Shown here one piece after another: positions 45,801 through 58,648 of a stretch of 64,000 nucleotides of DNA (position 1 is its first letter; each line of letters begins with the position of its first letter). The notes beneath the pieces were generated by a model, which was given only the letters and a program-made list of their open reading frames with translations, made no database searches and had not been told where the DNA came from. The stretch comes from Acanthopleura granulata. Its lineage: Eukaryota > Mollusca > Polyplacophora > Chitonida > Chitonidae. Made by a program: the position numbers and the translations under genes. The DNA is taken from positions 34,672,364 through 34,736,363 of the forward strand of contig JABBOT010000080.1 in assembly GCA_016165875.1 (NCBI GenBank), in the 5' to 3' direction.

Positions 45801-46644
45801 TATTTACATCTTTATGAATGGATACCTGGGGGAAGGATTTTATACATTCTTTCTGGTAGACAGACCAGCTTGCACGTTTGGTGCTCCACCTAGAAGGTTG
45901 ACCGACTTCATTAACGTGGGGAGTAAACTGGCATGAGACGAAAATAGGGAGGTGGTCGCTGCCACAGGGAGACGTCACATCGACTGACCAGTCGAACGAT
46001 AAGCTTATGTCTGATGAGCATAGTGTAAGATCAAGGTGGGATACAGTGCTTGAGTGGGGGTTTATCCGAGTGCCCGTCCCGTCGTTAAGTACACAAATGT
46101 TGTAGTCGTCGATAAAATCGGCGATGATTTTCCCATTACAGTTAGTGTTAGAAGATCCCCAAAACGGACTGTGGGCATTAAAATCACCGCATAGAATAAA
46201 CGATGGGCTAACTACAGACATAATTATGTTAAGATCGTCCCGTTCGACATGTTTGGAAGGGTTGTAGATGTTTACGATACTGAGAGCAGGGCCAGAAGAT
46301 CTAGATATATTAACACACTGGGCCTCGATACTCTTAAGTTGAGGAATTTTGATGTCAGAGTATGAGAGTCCATGTTTAAGTAATATGGCAACGCCTCCCT
46401 TTTCCCTTATATGCCTGTCGATTCTACTAATAGAGTAACCGGGATAGGTGAAACTGAGGTGTGGTTTTAAGAATGTTTCTTGCAAACATATGACATGTGG
46501 CGTAGGATTTATATTAGAAATGTAGAATTTAAGTTCTTGCCCGTGTGTACCAATGCCCCGCACGTTATATTGAAGTAGGTGAAAAGCCATTGTTAAGAAA
46601 GAAAGCAAGACATAAATTAGTTTCATGTTGGTGAAAGTATACAT
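42822..46644 (-). pseudogene. LINE-B ORF2 (APE endonuclease, RT, RNase H), broken
   Basis: An N-terminal hydrophobic leader (MKLIYVLLSFLTMAF) precedes the endonuclease. Endonuclease residues include LQYNVRGI, CLQETFL, LCGDFNAHSPFWGS, LDLTLCS and GSDHLPIF. RT includes PVQSGFRNRRCTADH, NGVPQGSFLSPTLFN and FADDK (about 44546-44563). RNase H has VYTDAS, LTAELTAI, IFTDSLSSL and WVPAHIDIPGNEQAD. Lesions: TAA at 45037-45039, a one-base loss near 44810, another frame change near 44100, and TGA at 43632-43634 where LINE-A has Gly. Encodes the target-primed reverse transcription machinery, inactive here. Confidence 0.92.
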
Positions 46645-47849
46645 TATGTATGGATACTTTCCGCTAAATTGTTCAACATAGGGGCTAGACTGGGAAAGTT
46701 GACTAGTTCAGGCCCCAAACGTGCCTGGGTGATGCAGAGTATTTCTGAAACGAAGGTCTTGTTGTCACTCAGGTCAAAGATTTTTAGCATAATCTCAGGA
46801 AATAAGGCAATGATACGAGTGGCCATATTAACGGACAGATCTTCTGTCTGTGTGCAGGAGGTGGTTTCAGTTTGGGTTGAAGTAGACTTCATGACGGGTT
46901 TGATGCGTTTAAACTTAATTATGGGCTGTATTGTAGTTTGCTGTGCTGGAGGTGGGGCTGTCGTGTCTTCTCCTTCTAACAGCGCTCTTTCTGCAGGACT
47001 CTCGGGGTACGGCTGTCTGTCTTTAAACTGCACATTTTTAAAGCTTCAGAGAACGGGGTCTTTTGAGTCACCCGGATGTATTGGGCTCTGCCTATTTGTT
47101 TCCTGTATGGACACCCGAGGTACGCTAACGAGTGACCAGGAGAGCCACAGTTGACACATAATGGCCTATCTAAATTGTCACAGTGTTCAAAGTCATGGTC
47201 GCCCGAACACCTCGGGCATCTTCGCTTTCCCCTACAAGAAGTAGAGATATGTCCGTAAGCCTGACACTTAAAGCAACGAAGGACAGGCGGTATGTATGGT
47301 TTGACTGGGAAAATTTCATAACCCAGCGTAACTTCCGTGGGCAGCTCCTCCAGGTCGAAGGCTAATAACATGCACGATGTTTTAAGTTTTTCCTTTCCTT
47401 TATACATTCTTTCAACTTTTACGCACCTACTCTTTTTTAGGGAACCTAGAACGTCATCTTCTGTCAACTCTTCCCCCACCCTGTATATAACTCCCCGAAC
47501 AGACATGGCCGATGACTGCAGTCGGCATTGTGCATCCCTTCCCATAAGTGTCGTTAAGCTTAAGGCTTTTTTAGTTTGTGCAGGACCTGAGCATACAATC
47601 AGTAGGTTTTTTTCTATCACACTTCTTGACTTCCTTGACGTTACCTATAGCTTGTTGTATAGCTTGACCAAACTTTATATTATTCCAAGCCGAAATGGGT
47701 AGACCTCCCATGGAGGTGATTATAACATTGTGGTTGTTTTGGTTATTTTTTTGACTCGACTGTCTTATCTTTTTTCCATCTGAGTTGGTACGTTCTGCAG
47801 AGAGATCACGACTGCGTTTAGTTGCAGAGCGGGTCTGTACAAATTCCAT
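46644..47849 (-). pseudogene. LINE-B ORF1 (gag-like), two homopolymer frameshifts
   Basis: Begins MEFVQTRSATKRSRDLSAER, basic and serine-rich. The middle segment has GVIYRVGEELTEDD and three zinc knuckles: CFKCQAYGHISTSC, CPRCSGDHDFEHC and CVNCGSPGHSLAYLGC. The C-terminal segment has STSTQTETTSCTQTED and ends LAESIHT. The frame breaks twice, at an A7 run (47607-47613) and an A5 run (47035-47039). The frame is otherwise open end to end. Could be true mutations or read errors in homopolymers. Confidence 0.88.
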
Positions 47850-50800
47850 TGAGGTTTCTTCACCCCCTCGGGGTCGTCCATGCTGGCAGCTTTAGTGTGG
47901 CTAAATACAGAAATATAGGTGCGCACGGACAAGGGGGGTTATTACGTAATGACTGTTACAAGAGAACAAATGGGGTCGCCAGGGAGCTGCTCCGGGCTAG
48001 AGACACAACGATAGGCGCTCTGTTAGTATCGCAGAGTGACAGTACAAGTACAGGCTTCTCTAAAAGTACAATCCTATCGCTATACGTAAGGTATAGCAGA
48101 CTATAGCCCTATTCTAAATGAAGATTTCCCAACGGTATTTATTATATACATACAAATATTTGTTCTGAGAGTCCCACAAGCCGCTATCAGTCTAATGGTG
48201 CTATGTATCATTCTACACGTAAGAATCTGCGATTGAAGACATGCACTCAAACACGAGGCACACACACCTAATTACAAAGTGTGAGAGAGGGGGTGGGAGA
48301 ATATGGCCAAATACCGGCCACTGTCGACCTCAACTCCGATAAATAATCCTGGTTAAATAGTATCTGGAAGTAGGGGAAGTATCTACAAACGTATGTGTTA
48401 TAATATATACAAGCTCGAATATATACAAGACATATATACAGGGTTAGGAATTAGCAAAGGTAGTGTAGAGGTAACCTCACAATGGGCTGGTTCTCGATAC
48501 CACGTCTGCACTCCTCCGTGTCGTCAATGCAACTCCCTTTTCAATGGGGTGGGCGCTTAGCTGGGTTAAAATAATGTGGATATTTACGGTAGTGTGATGA
48601 CCTTCGTTTTCATCTGTCTTTTTCTGGCTTCCCAGGTACACCACTCTCCCCGACCTCTTTCGTTCGCTCGAGCCATTGATGGAATACAAAGGGACTACTT
48701 CTGTTGAGAAGGAGACGCCTATCACCCTATTCTTACCTACTGCCTTGGTGTGTTTTTGTGTAGGATCTGATCACTTCAGAACTTCAGGGTAGGGTTTGGC
48801 GGTTGTTTTACACCTCACCCAGTGTTGGCCCCTCCGAAACATGCCCAGGAGTGACAAAAATCATCGACCGTCTGCCTCTCCCCTCTTTGATCAACACATG
48901 CAGTGAGGGTCGGATTCTATACCAGCATGCATTTCGGTTCAAAATAACCGTTCACAGTGAGGAATGTGTCATCAATGAATTATTTGTGGTTAAGTCCCTT
49001 CTGTGACACTTTGTAGCAGGCTTGTTCGTCCGTCATCTCTTGTAATGATACAGGTAACAAGACTTCAGAATTGCGAGCGCATCACTTTTTCTATTTATAA
49101 CTTTACTTTCCTCTTGAGTTTTGGGATACAACGACCAAGGTCTTTTTTGACAAGGGTGGTAGCCATTAACGAGAACAGCTGACGTTTTAGTGGTATTCGA
49201 CCCACAACACTGGGCGTGGACTGCAGCGGTGACGTCACAGCGCGCACCTTGCAGCCTATGACAGCTCACAGTTTGCACTTAATAAGCAAGCCTGTTAATT
49301 TCATGTCCATGAGCAAGAGTGTGAAAGAAATAATTCAAAGGAAGCCACGCGGACTGCTCTGGTAAATAAATGTGCCCAGTGTGTATCGTACGATAGCAAC
49401 AAGCTATGTCAAATAACTTGGACATAGAGGTAGCCTCATCTTGCAAGTCAGTTGTTTAACCTTTCGCCTAAATCAACCCAGAAGAAATGAAAGAAAATAG
49501 GATAGATGAATCAGTAAATGAAAAATACCCTAATTCTTCAGTGTCTGTTTTGGGACAGATATTAGTATGGTGCTGAAAGCTAAAAATTACTTCCTCGGCA
49601 TCCACTTAGTCGGAAAAGTAAAGATAGAGATGATATGTTGTTCATAATAGGTGTGAGTAAGAATACGACGAAAGATCAGCTGTGTACTTTTGTTAGAAAT
49701 ATGTATGTATTGGGTAAAGAAGAGTACCCCCCCCCCACATAGTGAGTACATTTAGCCACCCAGGTTATTTAATATCAATATAAAATACATGTACATATGT
49801 TCGAAAAGTTTTCGAAAAGATGTGATCCCACGGAGTGGTAAGAAAGGTAATGGGCAAACTTTATTCTGCAGTTTGGTTGTATACTTCTGAAACAATATTG
49901 TAAGAAGCCACACACTTCAGGTAATATCTACCCCATATTAGATGATTCAGTTTAATCGCAACAGGTCTTTGCAGAGAATTTTAACCATTTAATTTCAAAT
50001 TTCCTGACTATTTTAAGACGGTATATATTAGATATGATGAAACACATATTATACTCTGGGATGTGTTTGCACGATTTTGAAACGAAACGGACTAATACGC
50101 AAATGTTCGCAATACCTGCGTAATTGCGCAACCTGTCACATATACATATACGTTCATTTACCACGTTGGTCTTTAATTGAGATTAACAGTTTTATGAATA
50201 TAACATAAATTTCACTGATACATGCTTTATATGTTCAAAATGCTTAAAATGTGACAGTTTTTTGAGTTTAGAAAATTGGAAAGGAGTTCAACTGGGAAGA
50301 GGATGTATACCAGCTGAGGACACTCGTATATATATAGCTCTTCTATTTTGTTGACGTGAGGAAATATCCGAGAATATTATATTTTAAAGAACAATGTTTC
50401 CTGGTTACAAGTTTCATGTCAATATTTACTGTTATACCACTTCTAAACTAAAATGGCGGCCCTGTAGGTATGGTGCTAGGTCGCCAGGTGATGGCCCGCT
50501 GATATTTGTTTGAAGAAATCACATTTAATTACAATTATGAATATTTCACTTAACCTGCAATCACGGTTATAAAGGTTTTATTTATTGCTGCATTTTAGGG
50601 ACGATGTGAGGCATAGTCAGTTTCCTGACAAATCCTGCTGGATTTGAACACACGGGCTCACAAAGCAGAATCTTTAAAGAGAACATGTGTACATGAGACC
50701 TTATATACTGTGGCGTATACACCTGCACATGCAAGTGCTTATTCCATCTGGCGCACCTCCATGCATCCATGTTGTATAATGCGGTCCGTGGAGAATTTAC

Positions 50801-51393
50801 CTGTATAGGGGGCTATATTAACGCTGTCACATCTCACTCGTTTGTAATTGACAGCGAGCTGTCAACAGCTGCGGGCCTTCAACTGGCATGATGCCAACTG
50901 ATGCGTGCCCGCAAAGCGAAAGGGAATTCCCCGTCTTCAACCACGTGTTCTGTGGAGGCCATAGATATTATTTGCCGCATACTAACAGTTATCGCCCGAA
51001 CACTAGTGTTTGCAAATAAATTAGACACGCGTGAATTTGTTGTTAAAATACGATGTATATATGCTGACATAAGGGTCCAAGACGTCTTGCTTTTCATATT
51101 TAAGATATGTAAGATATTTGAATTTCTAATTCAAGTATCGTTCGGATGGTTTTAAACTGCAACAGTTAGTAATTGATTAAATGATTATAAATTTGTGAGG
51201 AAGCATACGTATATAGGGTTTGTACATGTACTCTTACACTGGTGATATACGACTTGTAGGCCCTATTTAAGCCTTGGAGTGAAAGGCAACTACATAACAC
51301 ACACTGCATGTTCTTCCTGTGGGTGGAGACAATGTAGAATATAGACCCACAGCGCTGCAAATATAAATTTGGAGTCGATAGGGGCATAACCAT
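47850..51393. other. No supported gene (upstream of LINE-B)
   Basis: Part of 47850-48120 may be LINE-B 5' UTR. The minus-strand frame at 48477-48725 (SINGSSERKRSGRVVYLGSQ) looks mildly coding-like and GC-richer than its surroundings, but no family is recognised and no splice context is clear. A C9 run lies near 49730. The rest is AT-rich without recognised features. Confidence 0.5.
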
Positions 51394-51775
51394 TAATGTT
51401 CCGTCTAAGATGGCATTAAATAGTACGAATGAACAACACACTGTCATTTAAGCCCCCTGTTACGGCGTCTGCGGCTTGCACTGTATGTTTTATGACCTTA
51501 AAATTGTACCAAAATGCCATTAATAAAAAAAGCAAATTGCATTTTTGAGAATTGATTTTTGAAGTAGGAAAGCTACCGATGATCTGAAATGGCATTAAAT
51601 ATTTAGAATGAACATAATGTCGTTTAATCGCCTTTCCAGGGTGTCTGCGAATTGCACTGTATGTTTTCTGCCTATAAAAATATGCCTTTCTGTCAGGTGT
51701 CTTCCTCGGACATTTTCGACACCTCGGCATGCTGGAGACGATCTAAGACGGCATTAAATATAAAGGTTCAACAAG
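51394..51775. repeat. ~160-180-bp tandem repeat, about 2.3 copies
   Basis: Shared blocks: tctaagatggcattaaat (51404, 51583 as a variant, 51742), gaatgaacaxxxtgtcxtttaa, and ttgcactgtatgtttt (51476, 51652). Spacing is 159-179 bp. Satellite-like; no ORF. Confidence 0.7.
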
Positions 51776-52349
51776 ATGCTGCCCATTTCTGGACGTCTGA
51801 TATTGGCGTTGCATCTGTTGTGACTCATTGTTTCCTGACCACAACTATGCACCTTTACATACATGTACAGCATCAGCTTTGTTACAAACGAAATGCCTTT
51901 TTGACACTGTGTCAAGTTGCTGATTTGATCAATATTCACTCCAGGGACTTTAGGGCTCGGACTGTACTTTAACTGACCATAGAATGTACCTCTAGGGAAG
52001 TTTATACATGTAGTTTAAAGAATACCCATTTCAAGAAGGTGTTTTGGACATTAAAATTGTTCGAAATGTGAAAATATATCTTATGTTAGCAACGTTGTAG
52101 GTTTGCAGAACTGCAGCAAGAATGAAATTTGTGTCTCTGGATGGCTATTCACTACCAAAACAGACACATGTAACATTTATGTACAATATGTACCCATAAC
52201 CAACTGAATGTTGTTTAACAAATTGAAGTGGGCACAATATTGCAACGCAATAGTAGGCTCCATATTCGCAGCTGCACGAGCTGCATTCTGGCAAGTATGT
52301 TGTTGAATGTTGTGTTGGAACCTTGTGCCAACTTTATCTGGGTATCATA

Positions 52350-52436
52350 TCTGGTGTCTTCGGCATGGTGTTCCAGTGGCGGCAGCACTTTGTCGACATG
52401 GACTCATCCTGCCACACGGAGACACAGTATATACAA
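52350..52436 (+). repeat. Second dispersed repeat family, intergenic copy
   Basis: Contains tctggtgtcttcggcatggt, gttccagtggcggcagcac, catggactcatcctgccaca and cggagacacagtatata, aligned with the reverse complement of 4965-5060. Confidence 0.65.
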
Positions 52437-53318
52437 TCTAAGAACTCCTCGTCGTCATATGACTGAAACATTGTTTAGTAGAACGTAAATCCCAAGCATA
52501 CATACATATTTATTTTGAAAGACAATTGTTTCATGGTTCTCTTGCACGCACGTCCTCGGTTCGATATGACAGAAATACTGCAAAAATAGCTTTACACACC
52601 AAACATTCATTCGTTCTTTCTGTTTATAAAGCGACAAAATCCCGTCGTCACTTTCTTATAACCACCTTGATCGTCAATTGAATATTATTGTCCACCCACG
52701 GGCTGTCATGGGGTAACGCGGCTGCAAGGTCTTTTTTACCTGTAGCAATCAGCACGAGAGCATCAAGGTGATTATGGTTCTTGTCTGCTCTGAAACCCTG
52801 TGAAAATGTCAGGTGTATGTGCTTACCCGATACACTTATATAATCGGAAACAAAGAGCTATTTAGCAGGTACAACTAAAGACAGTGTGAACGGATGTTTC
52901 TGTCGTGAATTATTTCCCGATTCATTTGCCTTTGAAGATAGAACTTGGACTTAAATGAAATCACACCGTCATGTAATTAATGCAAGCCCTTTTAAAGTTC
53001 TGTATAAACCGGTTTTCATAACACTTAACCAATGTGTTGGGGACAATATGCAGATACGGGGTTTTACGCTTCCAGCCCCTAGAATTCTTTTCCGAGTTAT
53101 CGACTTTTAAATGTATTAATATTGAACTTAAATTAAATGAGACCTTAGAATATATGTGAAACATGTAGCAAAATGAATACATAGAAACTGAACTTTAATT
53201 AAATGATAGGCCATCACCTAAGGACTCTTGTTATGCCACGTCATGGCAGAGGATTTTGTGGAAAGTTAATTGCAAAACGACTCATTTGAAATTTTCCTTG
53301 AATTATACTCAGGGGAAA

Positions 53319-53321
<3 letters not shown>

Positions 53322-53353
<32 letters not shown>
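53322..53353. repeat. (AT)16 microsatellite
   Basis: Uninterrupted AT dinucleotide run of 32 bp. Confidence 0.97.
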
Positions 53354-53355
<2 letters not shown>

Positions 53356-53730
53356 ATTTCTCCACACAGAATATATTTATTCCATTTTACACATAACTCT
53401 AATTCTATACTAGAATTAAGTTATTTTCTGGTTTCATAAATAGGCCTCCGGCAACGTACTAAAGTTGCTTTTGTATATAATGGCAATTTTGTCAGTCGAA
53501 TGAAATGTATACAAATGTATAAGAATACTGGAAATGCAAGCCCTCTCTGAATGTATATGTTCGTCATTTACACGACACGGAAAAACAACAAGGCCCATAG
53601 AACTGTAATGTTTTAAACAATTTATAATGAAAAATACATGTATGTATATTTTATATAAATCTGCCCTATATTCTGTACGGGGAAAGGGTATAAAACCAAG
53701 GCTATATACAGTTCACACATAATTTACTGT

Positions 53731-53979
53731 TATTTATTTATTTGATTGGTGTTTTACGCCGTACTCAAGAGTATTTCACTTATACGACAGCGGCCAGCGT
53801 TATGGTGTGTGGAAACAGAGTAAAGCCCGAGGGAAACCCACGACCATCCGCAGGTTGCTGGCGAACTTTCCCATGCGCCTATGGCCGGAGAGGAAGCCAA
53901 CTTTGGTTGGATTTGAACTCGCAGCGACCACATTGGTGAGAGCCACCCGTGTCATTGCGTTGCGCTGGCGTCCTAACCC
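53731..53979 (-). mobile_element. SINE copy (main family)
   Basis: Intergenic copy with intact tail and body. It is 5'-truncated: the terminal part of the tRNA-like head, including box A, is missing. Confidence 0.86.
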
Positions 53980-56900
53980 CTTAATTTAGTTATATGTGCA
54001 TGCATGCATCCAATACATCCATATGAAGATTGTTGTAAGTGGACGCTGTATGCAAGAAAGCAATCCCCTCAGCTCTACATCATAGGGTCTCTGTTGTGGA
54101 CTGATGCCATGGAATTAAAACTCTGTACGGAGTGTTTGTTCTATACATTAAAAGTAAGACGCAAGTATTTGTCATCTCTTCACTTATCCTTAAATTGAAC
54201 GTTTTTACCTCAACCCGCAGCCGTCAAAAGCAACTATAGACACGACAAGCTGAGTCACGAAAAGGCACACAGATTTGTGTGTAGCGATGATGCAAGCACA
54301 CAGTTAATTTTCTTGTTGACTTATATATAAACGTTCTTGCATTTATCTAACTGCATTCATGTAATGCCTAACGGAAACAACCATACAGTTAGAGAACTTT
54401 AACAGTGAACCAGACAAAACCGCAGCTGAATTATCTGCAGTGGGATTCGAACTGTAATCAACGATAACAGACCTTAACACGGCAAAATCTGCAGGCAAGC
54501 TCTAAACGCTCGTCTTGTTGCCATATGTTAATACAGTGTGTATGCTTTGAAGGTATATAGGCATATATACACAAGGCCCTATTGTATTTGACGATGGACA
54601 CAATGGAACTACATGCAATCATTTAGAGGAATTTTTTCTTTTGCAGTATGGATGTTAATATTTATACACGTTATGTGACCCTGTATACACCTGTCTATAT
54701 CAGGCAGGTCACAGACTGAATTTCGTGAATCTCTTACAAACAGACGACGGATAGCGCCTGGATCTATAGGAAGCTGATCTGTTTCACTCCCTCCACATGC
54801 AGAGTCGACGGATGGGTGGAACAGATTCTTATGGAGACTGGGTGATGTGGGTGAGGGTGGGGGTGGAATCTACTCTGTTCACAGCTCATATAGTGATATT
54901 CATGTAGTATAAGTTGACTGGTTTGATTTTTACTTGCCTTTGTGGAAAGTTAAGAATGTAATTTATCACCCATTGTTTGTATTCACAGATTTAGCATTCC
55001 CTTCACTCTCCGGCATACAAAGCGGTCTGGTGAACAAAGAGCTGTAGTATACAGCCTGACCCGGCTTACATGACTGAAGGAATGACTTGAAGCTATGGAC
55101 GTTAGGCAAAAAGAATACTCCAGAGACATCCTGGTTTGTTGAAAACGTTGAGTCTGGGCATATCGAAAACCGTGAGTATGTATGTATTTATAAACGTATG
55201 TCGCTGTCACGAGCGGTTAAGCTTGTTATGGTAGTGTGACAAGTTTCCTTACAAATCAACAGAAATAGGCTGCAGCAAAGGAAACCGCTCATCTGTGTCG
55301 GAGTTGGAGTGCATATATATATATATTAATATGGCTTTAAAGAACAGACCACCTTTAAATATACCAAGGATCACCTAAATGGTTATTTCCTGCTATTTTC
55401 AGTTATACTCCTTCATCATTTATGGCATATTTTTCTTTTACAACGGCTAAAATGCAAATAAAGATTGATGCTCAACGATGAACATTTTGCATCGTACTGA
55501 AAAACACTGAGACACAGACATCACAGATTTTTTTAGCTGCTAAATATTCCTGTATTGTTCCATTTCTACATGTGAAGAACTACGAGTGCACGTGTATTTA
55601 ACGTGGAAACACATCAGTTACAGTATATTTATCAGCCGAAAAAAAAAATATGACGTCACTGAGTTTCAGTTCGTTCAATTTCGCACCCAAAACTCTATCG
55701 TAGAACCCGAATGTTTTTCGCATTTAGTTCACTGTAAAAAAAAAACAAAAAACAAAAAAAAACAGTTTGAAAAAAGGAAAAACATCTTTGAAATCTGCAT
55801 AAAATGGTCTCCCAGATGGTGTGCACACTATACTAAAAAGTAATTTCTTCTTTCTGCCAGACAAAAGCAATTTGTTATATCGCGGTTTCACACACACACG
55901 TTTGACATGAATTATACTGTACACACACAGATTCATGTGGACCAAACCGGATTTTAACGATGACTATTCACCATATTTAAAATGCACGTATGCGTTCAAT
56001 GTATAGCTCTAAAGTCCATGGTTACCATTTGCGCATGGAAGTAATGTACTAATTTTTAGCACAAGGATTCTTTTCGGTTTTTTTAAAAAGAAATTAACGA
56101 TCTGTTTATTTATTTATTTGAATGGTGTTTTACGCCATATTCAAGTCTATTTCACTATTTCACTGGCGGCGGCCAGGTATTAAGGTGGGACGATCTGTGT
56201 GGAAGGGAATATCTATCAAAGAAGGCCCACATGAAACACTATATAGAATTTCTGGGAAAAGAAAAACGTGGACGAATTGCAAAACTGGGTGCTTCCACGA
56301 TACATTCTTAATAAGCCAGTGCAAAACGACATGCGTACTCTGTGTAATCTGGTGTACTTACACATGTATGTCCCACAGACTAATCTGGCATGTAACACTA
56401 TATTTACCGGTATCTCTTGTGTCCGGTGAAAGTCACAAACTATTGTGCCAGACATGCACTTCATCTTAGTTACACGGCGTTATTATTACGATAAAAGCAG
56501 AATCTTCATTTAATGTACACAGCGACAATCAACTCTTCTCGAAAGCTCTGTGCTGTATTATTCATAACGATTTACCTCTCCATACATATAAGTGGAAATT
56601 AGTCGTTCAGTTACTCAATAAACATTGAATGAAATACAGCGCTTATTGCACAGTTCTTCCGGTATATAACTTCTCAACGACACAAAGAAAATTAGCGTAT
56701 ATCTTGTGACACACTCTAAATATATACAGTTAGAAACGGCTCGGGATATACAGCAGACCTTGGGTCTTGTTTGTGTCTAATGTTTTGATCTCTATATTCA
56801 TTCTTTCATGTAATCCGCTTTCCCCCACAATATGTGAAAACGGTACATACTTACTGATACGTCCATACACAAGCATAACTTATAATGTAACAATATACAC

Positions 56901-57399
56901 AGAACTGCTTTTGCACTCTGAAATGCTTTATATATACTTGCAATAAATGGCAGTTATAATTCAGGTAAGACGTCAACCTGATCCACTCGCACAAGCAGTG
57001 CCAGTATACATGTACATAGTTTTGCTTTTTATCCTGATCGTCTTGTATGTATGGATGTGCCGTCTATTTTCTAGTACATGTGTAGGTTATAAATAGCACA
57101 GAGAGTGTCCTATTGTGTCGTAAATAATATGACTGCATACATTGAATTTGTGTATTCACGTGGGAACTCTTTTCACGGCCAACTGAGCAATATGGAGGTT
57201 ACAAAACCAAACCGCATTTGCAAAAAGTAAGTACATACTCATGCTGATAGGAAGTACAGACAATTTGAAAGACTCAGATATTAAGGCTGCCCCGCAAAAC
57301 AAAGAAATGAAGACCATTGATATGCAGGTGCTTTAGACGTAAAGAAAATGTGGAGTGGGTCAGAAGCAAAACTTTGGAAGCATTGTGGGTTTTTTTAAA
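53980..57399. other. Intergenic, no supported gene
   Basis: Apart from the SINE fragment at 56104-56206, an A-rich patch at 55635-55790 and a short AT run near 55314, I see nothing. Small ORFs lack recognisable motifs. Confidence 0.55.
56104..56206 (-). mobile_element. SINE fragment (tail and 3' body)
   Basis: Starts tttatttatttatttgaatgg then gttttacgccatattcaag, matching the family's 3' part. It loses similarity after aaggtgggacg. Confidence 0.75.
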
Positions 57400-57985
57400 G
57401 CGGGAAAACGTTGGTAAGATGTTGATAAAATAACTTTGAAACAACGCAAACGTTTGAATTAGGACGATTGGATAGAAACTTTGGAGCAGCACTAAACATT
57501 GGGAAGTTTTGCGGACGAGTTTTGGAATGGCATTAAATGTTAGTTCATGTAAAATGTGGTTACAGAAACTATGCATTGAAACAAAACGTTGGAAAATTTG
57601 GATCGGAGCTTTGTGTCAACATAAAACCTTTGGAACCTGTGGATGGGAACTTTAGATAAACACATGGAACATGGATCTTGGACCAACACAAAACGTCAGG
57701 AACATGTGGGCATGGGTCTTGGATCATCACAGAACAACTGGAACTTGCGAACATGAGCATTGGATCAACACAAAACGTCTGGAACATGGGAACATGAACC
57801 TGGGATCATTGTAGAACGTTTGGAACGTGGACATAAGCCTTGAGTCAACACAAAACGTTGGGAAAATGTAACAAGAACCTTGGAACAACACAAAACGTTT
57901 GTGAACATGTGGACAACAGTTTTGGGTCGGCGGAAAACTGTGAAAAATTTGAATTGAGCCTTCAAACTAGACCAACCTTCAATCT
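57400..57985. repeat. ~41-bp minisatellite
   Basis: Successive units begin at 57680, 57721, 57762, 57803, 57842, 57882 and 57924. The consensus begins ggatcaacacaaaacgtttg and continues gaacatgtggacatg then a short gccttg-like end. More diverged units extend left to about 57400. Since 41 is not a multiple of 3, the small ORFs across it are incidental. Confidence 0.85.
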
Positions 57986-58648
57986 GTATAAATGCAGAGA
58001 CCGCGTGTCTCTTTGCGTATGGCGAAATTTGTCATGATAGCTTAGTGTATACATGTAGATTACTGACATTTTCTTCCAAGCACTTTGCTGACGTAGTCTA
58101 GGCAAGTGTAAATGGTCAACTGGGCATGTTGTGCCCATCTGTTAATCATATCATAAAAATGTTATTGCAAGCGAGTTAATTTTCTTGAAGTGTGTGAAGA
58201 TTAAGGGTACGTTGCTGTTCTTGTTTTCTTAAGGGAAAACTGATGCTATGCACAAGTTAGGACTTCATTGTGCCTTTTGTGTTAGCAGTCTGTCGGTGTA
58301 TCCACTTGAACGGAGTTGTCAGTATACATTTGGGACAAACAAGTCATCCGATATTGTAGCCCTTTGCAGTAGGCCTAAGTAAACTGATGGCACGTGTTTG
58401 CACTAAGGATATATTGTCACTTTACCCTCCCGAGCTGATACTTTCGGTGCTTTTATAATAGGGGAATTTGCACTGATTTAAATTTATATCAGAGAGGGCC
58501 TAAGTCGTCACCAGCTGGTTAAGCTGTTTGTTTTTATATCATAGTCTAGCATAGTATTTTGTGTCACATCTTCTGTGTCGTAGGTTACATGACTAATGTA
58601 GATCAGTATTGTTAGTTTAAACATCTTTAACCTGGATTTGAGTTGATT

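Larger units (their letters stand above)
42737..47849 (-). mobile_element. LINE-B: better-preserved relative of LINE-A
   Basis: Same lineage and layout as LINE-A. It lies on the cadherin's strand, ending about 2.2 kb upstream of the cadherin start codon. ORF1 (47849-46644) and ORF2 (46644-42822) overlap by TAATG. The 3' region ends in an A-rich stretch with repeats of aatacaaacta. The 5' UTR probably extends beyond 47849, with an unknown limit. Few lesions, so younger than LINE-A. Confidence 0.9.

Noticed and set aside
48477..48725. Minus-strand 82-codon ORF that looks mildly coding
   Set aside because: No recognised family, no clear acceptor, and it lies in probable retroelement flank; kept only as a remark.
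49230..49237. Perfect CRE palindrome TGACGTCA
   Set aside because: Also occurs near 55650 with no gene beside either; about one copy is expected by chance in this length.
56122..56469. Plus-strand 115-codon ORF
   Set aside because: Begins inside a SINE fragment and shows no domain.
57274..57965. Minus-strand ORFs with repeated HVPDVLCW-like peptides
   Set aside because: They come from the 41-bp minisatellite; the period is not a multiple of three, so the peptides do not repeat in one frame.
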